DNA from: CAWIHK01 sp963835935
GTDB lineage: Bacteria; Bacteroidota; Ignavibacteria; UBA10030; CAVZMI01
Assembly (NCBI GenBank): GCA_963835935.1
Contig: CAWIHK010000002.1
Span: 248,001 to 312,000, forward strand
Direction: 5' to 3'
Length of the DNA: 64,000 nucleotides
A model generated the notes under the pieces. That model made no database searches and was not told the origin of the DNA. It worked only from the letters and a program-made list of their open reading frames with translations. The translations under genes were made by a program, and so were the position numbers. This document shows positions 16,266 to 29,237 of this stretch, piece after piece. The number at the start of each line of letters is the position of its first letter. Position 1 is the stretch's first letter.

Positions 16266-18728
16266 TTATTTCTTTTCCGGAAACAATATTCTGGAAATCT
16301 GGTATTTCATATCTTCAAGATGCGCTTTTGTTTCACGATCCTGAAGACGCGGAAGCGCTTTATCAATTGCATCGCTTATTTGTTGAATCTCATATCGAAT
16401 CAATGCGCGGCCTTCTCCTGAAAGCGGAGCCGGAGGTTGGATAACAACTCCCGGCGGCAATCCCGCTGGAGGTGTGAATGGCGCAGGATTAATTCGTGCA
16501 CCCATAATTTCTATGAAGGCTCGCTGGAGGTTACGGCGATAAACGTCTGTTGTTACTTTTCCAGCTTTGAGTTCACTCCAGATAGCGGACCGGATATCAG
16601 ACAGAAGTTCGTCGATGGTGTACGTTTGTGTTTTATCCAATGCAGTTAAATTCATCATGCGGTTCAATCGATCTGGACTGAAAAGTTGATTGAGTATTGC
16701 GCGTTGGCTCGCCACTACTCGATCAGCTGCTCCCGAAGGTTCGATGAGTGCAAGTATATCCGGTTTAATTAAATCGACCGGAGTTTTAAATGCTTCGTCA
16801 ATAAGAAATTTCATCGCTTGCTGTTGCCGCGATTTTGGGATTGGAGTGAAAACTGGTCCTTGTGTACCCGCGTGACGTTCCGTTCTCTCGACGCCGCCGA
16901 CAAGACTGGCGATATGACCGAGTTCTCTGTTCCGCTGATTCAACAACTCTGAATAAAGTTCACCCAATGTACTGTAATCTTCACCCTCATGTGTTGTGGC
17001 AGAAATGAGAATATCTGCAATGCGTTTTATATTCTTCAAACCATACGTTGTCGCTTTAACCGCATCATCTCCGAGATCTTCCGTTTGCGCAGTTGGATCA
17101 ATATTGTCGAAATTACCGAAACGCAAAAACGGTTCTTTCTCCTGGCGTGCAATAATTTTTTCTAAAAACGGTTTTTCGTCTTCAGGTGTTTGTGCATCCA
17201 GAACCGGTTTATAACCCCATTCAGTTGCAAACATATCATAAGGACCAATTTTCGGGATAAGGTGTGCTTTGTCGCCCGGTTGAGCGATGTAATTAAAGCG
17301 GCCGTAATCCATGATAGACGCCTCGGTTCCGCACTTTGCTGTGAATGATTCACTACGCAGACTATCCACCGGATATTGCGACGTGGCTTTCATGTTGTGC
17401 GGAAAACCAAGCGAGTGTCCTACTTCGTGTGAGCAGATATATCGCAACATATTGCCCATCAATGAATCCGGAAGCGGAAGTTTTTGCGCAAGAGGATCGA
17501 CAGCGCCGGCTTGCACGAAGTACCAGTTGCGTGCAAGATTCATCACATTATGAAAGAATCCGATATGCGCCTCCATAATTTCTCCAGTGCGCGGATCACT
17601 GATATGAGGTCCGTAAGCATTTTCAATATCCGATGGCAGCCAGCGCAACACCGAATAACGTGCATCTTCTGCGCTCCAGTTTAGATCTTCCGCAACCGTA
17701 GGTGCGTCTTTTGCGATGATGGCATTTTTGAATCCTGCCTTTTCAAACGCAGGCTGCCAATCTTCAACAGCCTGTTTCAAATATTGGCGCCATTTTATAG
17801 GAACGGTACGGTCGATATAAAAAATTATCGGTTTGATCGGTTCGCTTAATTCTCCACGACGAATAGCCGATGTATCTTTCGGCTCCAGACGCCACCGGGT
17901 AATAAAATGCCGCAGCTCAGCCCGCTGTGATTCAAAACCGTAATCATAATATTGAATTCCAAAATATTGCACACGTGAATCAAACAATCGCGGCTTCATA
18001 GGTTTTTCAGGCAGGAGAACCATGGAGTGATGCATCGTCAAAGAAATCGTAGCAAGGTTGACATCAATTGGAACCTGGCCTGCATCGAACGTAACGGTTG
18101 CTTCAGTCTCGATGTTTGTTGGAAATGCCTTTACTGATTCGATGAACGATCGCCGCGGATCAACACGGCGAATTTGAAGCGTCTGCCGCTGAAATCTATT
18201 GTATCCAAGCTCGGCAATATCCGTCGTAAATAATTCTGTCACATCGATCACAACATTCGAACTATCTTTATTAAAAGCCTGGATGTCGAACGACATGATG
18301 ATCGGCGGATTGTTCGCCTTGCGCACTCCGATTGCAGTCGGCAGAGAATCCGCTGCCACAGCATTGTACATCTCACATCGAATCAGGATCCGGTCTCCGA
18401 TCCGTTCCCATTTTACAACCTGTTCATTTACTTCATCGCCTCCATAACCGAGCCCGGCTTGAGTTTTTGATTGGCGGCTGACGAGAAGAAATTCTTTATC
18501 GAATTCCTTTCGTGGAATTTCATACAACAATTTTTCTTTTATCCTATGAACAATAAAGACACCCGTATCAGATTTTACTTCTTTCGTCACAATTTCTTTA
18601 TATGGTTTGATTTTACTTGATTCGGGATATCGTGGTGACGCAGGCGGTTCGGATTTCGTCGTTTGTTGAAAAAGACTGCATCCCTGAACGACAAATGAAA
18701 CAAAAAGTAAAAAAAATATTTTCCTCAT
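16266..18728 (-). CDS. Zinc-dependent metalloprotease lipoprotein (DUF4953/DUF5117 type)
   Basis: The 820-residue protein carries a lipoprotein signal peptide (MRKIFFLLFVSFVVQGC, lipid-modified Cys-17), so it is envelope-anchored. A metzincin-type site HEVGHSLGFPHN gives zinc ligands His-434, His-438 and His-444 with catalytic Glu-435. A Met-turn candidate (EASIMDYGRFNY) lies about 50 residues on. The N-terminal half (about 30-300) matches the large propeptide-like region of the DUF5117/DUF4953 proteins of the FCB group. The substrate is unknown. It overlaps no neighbour and reads convergently with DUF1015. Confidence 0.85.
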   Translation of the reverse strand: MRKIFFLLFVSFVVQGCSLFQQTTKSEPPASPRYPESSKIKPYKEIVTKEVKSDTGVFIVHRIKEKLLYEIPRKEFDKEFLLVSRQSKTQAGLGYGGDEVNEQVVKWERIGDRILIRCEMYNAVAADSLPTAIGVRKANNPPIIMSFDIQAFNKDSSNVVIDVTELFTTDIAELGYNRFQRQTLQIRRVDPRRSFIESVKAFPTNIETEATVTFDAGQVPIDVNLATISLTMHHSMVLLPEKPMKPRLFDSRVQYFGIQYYDYGFESQRAELRHFITRWRLEPKDTSAIRRGELSEPIKPIIFYIDRTVPIKWRQYLKQAVEDWQPAFEKAGFKNAIIAKDAPTVAEDLNWSAEDARYSVLRWLPSDIENAYGPHISDPRTGEIMEAHIGFFHNVMNLARNWYFVQAGAVDPLAQKLPLPDSLMGNMLRYICSHEVGHSLGFPHNMKATSQYPVDSLRSESFTAKCGTEASIMDYGRFNYIAQPGDKAHLIPKIGPYDMFATEWGYKPVLDAQTPEDEKPFLEKIIARQEKEPFLRFGNFDNIDPTAQTEDLGDDAVKATTYGLKNIKRIADILISATTHEGEDYSTLGELYSELLNQRNRELGHIASLVGGVERTERHAGTQGPVFTPIPKSRQQQAMKFLIDEAFKTPVDLIKPDILALIEPSGAADRVVASQRAILNQLFSPDRLNRMMNLTALDKTQTYTIDELLSDIRSAIWSELKAGKVTTDVYRRNLQRAFIEIMGARINPAPFTPPAGLPPGVVIQPPAPLSGEGRALIRYEIQQISDAIDKALPRLQDRETKAHLEDMKYQISRILFPEKK

Positions 18729-18777
18729 CGGGAATTAACCTTTATAAAGTTATGAAGAAAAAAATACATCGTCGATA

Positions 18778-19743
18778 TTATATCTTACGATCGATTTCAT
18801 GCCACGCTAGAGCGCTGGCTCCTAAAATCGCGGCATTCGAACTAAGCAATTCAGAAACCAATATTTTTACTTTTCCGCGGAAACATGGCATCACATATTT
18901 TTCGAGAGCTGCTTTCGTGGGGTCCACTATGAGCTTCCCGGCATTCGCCAATCCGCCGAAAAGAAAAATCGCTTCGGGACTAGTATGTGCCACCGCATCG
19001 GCAAGTTTCATTCCCAAAGTTGTACCGGTCCGCTGGAATGCTTCCACTGCAATCGGATCGCCTTTCTCTGCGGCTTGAGAGATCATGACTGCTGTTAGAT
19101 CATCGAAACTGATTGTGCGAAATTCACTTGGTGCATTCGATTGCGACAAAAGTTCGAAGACCGTCCGTTTAATACCAGACGCTGATACATACGTCTCCAG
19201 ACATCCGGAATTTCCGCAGCCGCATTTGCGGCCGTCAACCTGAACGAGTGTATGACCAAGCTCGCCGGCAAATCCATCATGGCCGTAAATCAGTTCACCG
19301 TTTGCAACCAGACCGCTTCCCAATCCCGTTCCAAGCGTGATGACTATAAAATCTTTCATCTTTCTTGCGCCGCCATAAACCATCTCACCGATTGCCGCAG
19401 CATTCGCATCGTTTGTAATGACAATCGGAATAGAAAAATGTTCGCGCATCATCTCGACAAATGGAAGGATTCCTTTCCATTGTAAGTTTGCGGCATTCTC
19501 GATTGTGCCCCGATAATAATTCGCATTAGGCGCACCGATTCCGATACCTTCGATTCGGTAGTCTGAAGGTTTAGTTTTAAGGAGAGATTTTATGGAATCA
19601 GCTATAGTTTTGATGAATGAGCGAAAATCACCATACTCCGTTGTGATGATGCTTAATTCTGCATGAACAATTCCCGCTCGGTCAACGAGTCCGATTACAG
19701 TGTTGGTTCCACCGATGTCAATGCCGGCAGTTACAATTTTCAT
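18778..19743 (-). CDS. ROK-family sugar kinase, probable glucokinase
   Basis: This 321-residue ROK protein should phosphorylate a hexose with ATP in the cytoplasm. The first phosphate motif is GIDIGGTNTVIGLVD. The sugar-binding region is IGIGAPNANYYRGTIENAANL and the ROK zinc motif is ELGHTLVQVDGRKCGCGNSGCLETY, with the CxCGxxGCxE signature. There is no helix-turn-helix, so it is a kinase rather than a ROK repressor. Glucose is the most likely substrate, but fructose, N-acetylglucosamine or mannose kinases look alike at this level. It is separated by 49 bp from the metalloprotease gene on the same strand and may be co-transcribed with it. Confidence 0.85.
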   Translation of the reverse strand: MKIVTAGIDIGGTNTVIGLVDRAGIVHAELSIITTEYGDFRSFIKTIADSIKSLLKTKPSDYRIEGIGIGAPNANYYRGTIENAANLQWKGILPFVEMMREHFSIPIVITNDANAAAIGEMVYGGARKMKDFIVITLGTGLGSGLVANGELIYGHDGFAGELGHTLVQVDGRKCGCGNSGCLETYVSASGIKRTVFELLSQSNAPSEFRTISFDDLTAVMISQAAEKGDPIAVEAFQRTGTTLGMKLADAVAHTSPEAIFLFGGLANAGKLIVDPTKAALEKYVMPCFRGKVKILVSELLSSNAAILGASALAWHEIDRKI

Positions 19744-20114
19744 AAAGTTTTCCTGATTAGTCGTTCAAACAATTATTTATTAAAGTAAGAAGAATTTATT
19801 TTTAAATCCATTATAATGCATCGAAGAAGACGAGAAGGAATTTATTTGGATCTTCAATCTATATATTTCCTATTCATCTGACCAACAAATACGAAGTTAT
19901 AACTCAATTTGTATTTCGACTGAAACAGTTTAACAAAAACTCATACTCATGATATTTTACGCATCATTTTCATTTTAAAAGTCAAGAACATTTTCACTTA
20001 GTAATTCGATCAAATCGAAATGAAGAACAGCAAAACTAGATTCAACAGCACTGGAAAATTTAATTGCCGGACACCCAAATGGATACCGGCAATTTTCATT
20101 TATGAACACCGTGA
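19744..20114. other. 371-bp intergenic stretch
   Basis: This AT-rich gap upstream of the ROK kinase (minus strand) is also downstream of the AhpD-like gene. A TTGACT on the minus strand near 19,985 has no convincing -10 at the right distance. No RNA gene or clear terminator is seen. Confidence 0.4.
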
Positions 20115-20471
20115 TCACTGAGGTTTTTGGTCTGTCAAATCCTGAACCATTTCCATAGCTTTAATTCCCATAACGATAGCCGCTCCGCCACTGCTAACAA
20201 CCGACACTCCGATGGTCTCATAAAGTTCTTTTGGTGTTGCCTTATTTTTAAGTGCATTAGCAATATGCAAAAGCATACACGAATCGCATCGATAATTAAT
20301 CGCTATTCCAAGAGCAATCAATTCCTTCATCTTACCAGAAAGAACACTATCTTTTGAAATATCGGAAATCAACGAACCATACGGCTGGATTATTGATGGA
20401 ATTTCCATACTCAACTTTTTCATGCCAGCGTTTAATTCTTTTAATTTTTCTTGATACTCAGACATTGCCAC
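20115..20471 (-). CDS. Carboxymuconolactone decarboxylase / AhpD-like protein
   Basis: The 118-residue protein belongs to the AhpD-like all-helical fold. The redox pair Cys-x2-Cys lies in NYRCDSCMLLHIANALKNKA, followed by the typical family helix ELYETIGVSVVSSGGAAIVMG. Proteins of this type act as peroxidase partners or as small decarboxylases; the CxxC site favours a redox role. It starts 38 bp after the ECF sigma gene with its own AAAGGAG site, so the two are very probably co-transcribed. This suggests the sigma factor controls, or is controlled by, oxidative or electrophile stress. Confidence 0.85.
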   Translation of the reverse strand: MAMSEYQEKLKELNAGMKKLSMEIPSIIQPYGSLISDISKDSVLSGKMKELIALGIAINYRCDSCMLLHIANALKNKATPKELYETIGVSVVSSGGAAIVMGIKAMEMVQDLTDQKPQ

Positions 20472-20508
20472 TCCTTTCTAATAGTTGATAATTGTTATTT
20501 CAATACTA

Positions 20509-21276
20509 TTAGTGGAGCCGATGAGATGAATGTGACATGATTCCGAGTTTTTCTTTCCAATATTCCAACGCCGGAAATATTTCCCTTGCAAGTTTGTAGA
20601 CGTTTAAACTCTTCATTTTTCTTTTGAGCTGATCAAATTCTTGGTCAAGACGAATCTCTCTCACAGACTGCCTGATTTTGCATTGACACTTCGCGTGAGG
20701 GTTAGCAAGTATACATTCATCTTGTAAAAAATTCTTCAGCCGTTTTCGTATTCGTACAATGCGCTGCCTGAGTGTAACAGATTTTATATTTAAAACTTCT
20801 TCAAGAATCTTGTAGTCGATTCCTCCGATGTCTCTCAAGATGAAGAGAATGCGATCCTCTAGCGTCAGGCAATAGAGAAATCCGGTCAAACACTTATTAC
20901 ATGTGCTTTTTATCCATTCTTCATGATCCACTGAAGAAGGTGGAACAACAAATTCAATTTGATTTTCGATATATTCATGAAGGAATTTTCTTGTATAGGT
21001 CCGTTCTTGCCGCACGTGACGCATAATTGTTCTGACTGCAATTTTATAAACCCAGGTTGTAATGTGTGACTTATTTTGAAAAGTGTGGATATTTTTTACA
21101 ACTTCGATCCACGTTTCTTGAAAAGCATCATTCGCAGTATCCTGGTTCATGGTCATGCGAAAACAAAGAGCCCTTACAAGCGAGGAGTTTTTACGAACAA
21201 TTTCATCGATATCGATCTTCACAGAAGAATTGGTTGTCATAGTACCAAGCATGTTGATTGAACTTTTTTTATCCAT
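20509..21276 (-). CDS. ECF-type RNA polymerase sigma factor with Cys-containing tail
   Basis: This 255-residue sigma-70 family protein has region 2 at about residues 28-95 (DTANDAFQETWIEVVKNIHTFQ, then ITTWVYKIAVRTIMRHVRQER). Region 4 is at about 130-190 (LEDRILFILRDIGGIDYKILEEVL, then the recognition helix VTLRQRIVRIRKRL). After region 4 comes an extension of about 60 residues starting ECILANPHAKCQCKIRQ, whose cysteines could bind metal or sense redox state. No anti-sigma gene lies nearby. The partner downstream is an AhpD-like gene. The start could also be Met-9 or Met-13. It lies just beyond the end of the rRNA operon, after its terminator. Confidence 0.88.
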   Translation of the reverse strand: MDKKSSINMLGTMTTNSSVKIDIDEIVRKNSSLVRALCFRMTMNQDTANDAFQETWIEVVKNIHTFQNKSHITTWVYKIAVRTIMRHVRQERTYTRKFLHEYIENQIEFVVPPSSVDHEEWIKSTCNKCLTGFLYCLTLEDRILFILRDIGGIDYKILEEVLNIKSVTLRQRIVRIRKRLKNFLQDECILANPHAKCQCKIRQSVREIRLDQEFDQLKRKMKSLNVYKLAREIFPALEYWKEKLGIMSHSSHRLH

Positions 21277-21323
21277 TATGAAAGTATTAGCTTTAACGAA
21301 ATATTATCACCGCAGACAAAGAA

Positions 21324-21355
21324 AAAGCCCACACAGTTTTTACTGCGCGGGCTTT
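21324..21355 (-). terminator. Terminator of the rRNA operon
   Basis: Minus-strand AAAGCCCGCGCAGT pairs with ACTGTGTGGGCTTT around a four-base loop, followed by a T-rich run. It starts about 12 bp after the end of 5S rRNA. Confidence 0.9.
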
Positions 21356-21367
21356 AAAAATAAAACT

Positions 21368-21481
<114 letters not shown>

Positions 21482-21573
21482 GAGTTATAAACTCATTTGG
21501 AAGAGTGTTGTTGACACTTTGAATCTCCAACAACTTTATTGACACACCTGAAACTGTGTTCAATAAAAATTAT

Positions 21574-24606
<3,033 letters not shown>

Positions 24607-24800
24607 AAAAATCTTTATTGAGACACAGTTCTTTGGTGCATCAATAAACTTGTTGGATGATCTAAAATATTTCTTTTGTGTCAGCAGTTGATTACCGCAT
24701 TTTTGTTCCCACCAGGCTTACACCTGATGGAACTACTATTGCAGCTTTCAACTCACTCTTCCAAATTGTCAATGAACAAAAAAATAAGCTTAAACAGATC

Positions 24801-24876
24801 TGGTGGAGCTGGTCGGGATCGAACCGGCGACCTCCTGGTTGCAAACCAGGCGCTCTCCCAGCTGAGCTACAGCCCC
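24801..24876 (-). tRNA. tRNA-Ala (TGC)
   Basis: A 76-nt cloverleaf starting GGGGCTGTAGCTCAGC has anticodon TGC within CTGGTTTGCAACCAG and the T-loop GGTTCGATCCC. The 3' CCA is encoded. It lies in the 16S-23S spacer. Confidence 0.97.
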
Positions 24877-24918
24877 TATTGGTATTCACGCAGGTGTTTC
24901 GATTAAGCGTCTGAATCG

Positions 24919-24992
<74 letters not shown>

Positions 24993-25116
24993 AGAATATT
25001 CTTCTTGAGTTTAAGCTAAAACTCATGTGTGCACAGCCAGCCGATGTCGTAGAATTTGTCAAGAGAATTCTTGATTTTCATCAAGATCGATTCCGATTCT
25101 CATCGGAATCATGTCT

Positions 25117-26689
<1,573 letters not shown>

Positions 26690-26830
26690 AAATTTTTCAA
26701 TTTCTCAACTTCAAGTTTGACACTAGCTATTGTCTTTCATATCACTGACAATAGCGAATTCAACCATGTTGAAACTCTACGCTATTGACTAGGCTATGCA
26801 CACAGATTTTCAAAGAACATCTTTTTAAGT

Positions 26831-26880
26831 TTTTATCAAACTTTATTCGAGTTTGATAAAAATGCCCTTTCTTAAAGGGC
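26831..26880 (-). other. rRNA leader hairpins
   Basis: Two hairpins lie between the -10 of P2 and 16S. One is GCCCTTT/AAAGGGC at 26,864-26,880. The other is TTTTATCAAAC/GTTTGATAAAA at about 26,832-26,862. They may take part in antitermination or processing. Confidence 0.5.
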
Positions 26881-26885
26881 TTATC

Positions 26886-26914
26886 AATATACTATCTTTT
26901 TCTTTCTATGTCAA
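26886..26914 (-). promoter_or_regulatory. rrn promoter P2
   Basis: On the minus strand TTGACA (26,909-26,914) is followed after exactly 17 bp by TATATT (26,886-26,891). This is a near-consensus sigma-70 promoter directly upstream of the 16S leader. Confidence 0.85.
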
Positions 26915-26971
26915 GAACTTTTTAGGAAACTTAAAATATTTCTCTTATAGTTCTTGCAAAAGCAAGCTATT

Positions 26972-27000
26972 AATATACCACTTTTGCTTGAAGAAGTCAA
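26972..27000 (-). promoter_or_regulatory. rrn promoter P1
   Basis: TTGACT (26,995-27,000) with a 17-bp spacer to TATATT (26,972-26,977) on the minus strand lies 86 bp upstream of P2. This gives the tandem arrangement familiar from rRNA operons. Confidence 0.83.
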
Positions 27001-27038
27001 CAATTTTTCTTCGCGCGACAAAAAATTCTAATCAACCC

Positions 27039-28199
27039 CTAATACATAAACATTGGCTTACCAAGTACACGTGCGACTTTCGGTTTATAATTTTCCTCGT
27101 CGTACAATTCTTTTACATCCACCCGTTTTAACGCATCTGTAATTTTTCCAAGCGGAAATGTTGTGTATTTGCCGTCGCGCAATGCAACCATGTATCCGGA
27201 TTCTTTACGTAAAGCCATGCCACATGCAAGATTTCCGAAACTCGAACCCACCATTCGATCAAGTGCATCTGGTTCACCTGCACGCATGAGATAACCAATC
27301 TGTTGATAGATTATATGCGTCCCAGTAATTTTTTGGATCATCGATCCTGTAGTTTGTCCGACACCGCCAAGTTTTTTATGACCGTAGGCATCTTCTTCCC
27401 CGCCTTCAACTATAGCTCCACCAACCATCGTGGCACCTTCGGAGATAGTCATAATAGCATAATTACTAGGATTGTTTTTCTTATCATCGACAAGAAATCG
27501 AGAGAGTTTATTAATATCAAATGGAACCTCTGAGATGATCGCACGATCTACATTAGCGAGATAAGCAGTGATTAAAGATGTCTCACCGGAATTACGGCCA
27601 AAGAGTTCTACGACTGCGATGCGTTCGTGTGAGCCTGCGACGGTGCGAAGTGAATCAATGAAACTGATGCTGCGGGTAACTGCTGTTGAAAAACCTATGC
27701 AATAATCCGTTCCGTACACATCGTTGTCCATCGTTTTTGGAATTGCGACAACGGGAAATCCTTCTTTATGCAAACGATAAGAATAACTGAGCGTATCGTC
27801 TCCACCAATCGTGATAAGCACATCCAAACCAAGATGTTCGAGGTTCTTCAATACATGCTTTGTGAAATCCCATTTATCACCATTTTTTATTCCAGTTCCT
27901 TTTAAAAATGCAGGAATATCCGCTTCCTTCACCTTTCCTGGATTCGTTCGTGATGAATGTAAAAAGGTCCCTCCCGTCCGGTCGATAGTCCGCGTGTTGA
28001 TTTTATTTAACGGCAATATATATTTATCGCGCGATGTGGGATCTTCCACATTAAAATTCAAAAGTCCTCCCCAACCGCGCCGGATACCGACTACCTCGGA
28101 ACCGGCATCTGTGGCGTTGTAGACTACTTGCTTTATTGCCGGATTCAATCCGGGAACATCGCCACCACCTGTAAGAATTCCAATTCGCATAATTTTCAT
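27039..28199 (-). CDS. pfp: 6-phosphofructokinase, probably pyrophosphate-dependent
   Basis: This 386-residue PFKA-family enzyme phosphorylates fructose 6-phosphate in glycolysis. The first motif is ILTGGGDVPGLNPAI. The active site reads ITIGGDDTLSYS then VAIPKTMDNDVYGTDY. Compared with E. coli PfkA, the position of Gly104 is Asp-135 and that of Gly124 is Lys-155; the catalytic Asp of TMDND is Asp-158. Asp plus Lys at these places is the signature of pyrophosphate-using, reversible enzymes, while ATP enzymes have Gly at the first. Two ATG codons nine bases apart follow the AAAGGAG site, so the start could be 28,190. surE lies 73 bp upstream on the same strand. Confidence 0.85.
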   Translation of the reverse strand: MKIMRIGILTGGGDVPGLNPAIKQVVYNATDAGSEVVGIRRGWGGLLNFNVEDPTSRDKYILPLNKINTRTIDRTGGTFLHSSRTNPGKVKEADIPAFLKGTGIKNGDKWDFTKHVLKNLEHLGLDVLITIGGDDTLSYSYRLHKEGFPVVAIPKTMDNDVYGTDYCIGFSTAVTRSISFIDSLRTVAGSHERIAVVELFGRNSGETSLITAYLANVDRAIISEVPFDINKLSRFLVDDKKNNPSNYAIMTISEGATMVGGAIVEGGEEDAYGHKKLGGVGQTTGSMIQKITGTHIIYQQIGYLMRAGEPDALDRMVGSSFGNLACGMALRKESGYMVALRDGKYTTFPLGKITDALKRVDVKELYDEENYKPKVARVLGKPMFMY

Positions 28200-28272
28200 T
28201 TCTCCTTTTAACGATTATAATATGATCAGTGCTATAATTGTTTTTTATTGAAAATAAATAGTTTCTTGTTTT

Positions 28273-29049
28273 TTATTGAATTTTTTCGATCCCCCAATTC
28301 TTCATCTCTCCAATCATCGAATAATCTGTAAGATCGAAATGAAGTGGAGTTATCGAGACAAATTTATGTGAAACAGCATATTGATCGTCATCACCCGAAA
28401 TGTCTCCCTGTTCAAGATGACCAGTAAGCCAGAAATATTCTTTGTTATTCGGATCGCGGCGTGCCTCAAACGTGTCATTCCAAACAGATTTTCCCTGTCG
28501 TGTTATCCTTACTCCTGCAATTTCTTCTTCAGGAATAGGAGGGATATTGACATTCAATAAAACACCCGGCGGTAAACTTCGTTCAAGAACCAACATCGCC
28601 AATCGAGATCCGAATTTCGCGGCATAACGAAAATCGGGTTCATCGTACGTCGTCAGGGATAAAGCGACTGAGGGAATTCCGAGTATCGTTCCTTCTGTTG
28701 CGGCAGAAACAGTTCCGGAATAGATCACACTAATAGCCGTGTTGGATCCATGATTGATACCCGAAAGCAATAAATCGGGCTTTCGAGGAAGCAAAGTCCG
28801 AACTGCAAGCTTAACAGCATCAGCCGGGGTCCCTTCGACTGCATAGCCAAAAAATTCCCCCCCTTTAAAAACCTTTTCAGATCTGAGGGGATAATTCATC
28901 GTTATTGCATGGCCTACAGCGCTCTGTTGTTTATCGGGTGCTACAATTACAACATCAGCAAAAGAACGAACTTCTTTATATAATGAAGCAATTCCTGGCG
29001 CGTGAATCCCGTCATCATTCGAAATCAATACAAAAGGTTTTTTCTCCAT
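28273..29049 (-). CDS. surE: 5'/3'-nucleotidase SurE
   Basis: SurE is a metal-dependent survival protein that removes phosphate from nucleoside monophosphates. The N-terminal motif ISNDDGIHAPG supplies the paired metal-binding Asp residues; SAVGHAITMNYPLR and LLLSGINHGSNTAI complete the site, followed by YSGTVSAATEGTI. The start at 29,049 (MEKKPFVLISNDDG) gives 258 residues, as usual; the open frame extends further upstream but adds no family sequence. It lies upstream of the phosphofructokinase gene in the same direction. Confidence 0.93.
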   Translation of the reverse strand: MEKKPFVLISNDDGIHAPGIASLYKEVRSFADVVIVAPDKQQSAVGHAITMNYPLRSEKVFKGGEFFGYAVEGTPADAVKLAVRTLLPRKPDLLLSGINHGSNTAISVIYSGTVSAATEGTILGIPSVALSLTTYDEPDFRYAAKFGSRLAMLVLERSLPPGVLLNVNIPPIPEEEIAGVRITRQGKSVWNDTFEARRDPNNKEYFWLTGHLEQGDISGDDDQYAVSHKFVSITPLHFDLTDYSMIGEMKNWGIEKIQ

Positions 29050-29237
29050 ATTCATCTTAAATATATGAAAAATGCAGAATCTCTGCAACAGCGTTTATTT
29101 TTTTTAATCTTCACAAAACGATTGAGACAGATTCCTTGTGGATATATAAAGATAGCGCAATTAAAGTCGCGCTTCGATGAATTAAAGAAATGGAGACGTT
29201 CATTGTACAAGACAAACGACAAAACTTTACAAGTATA

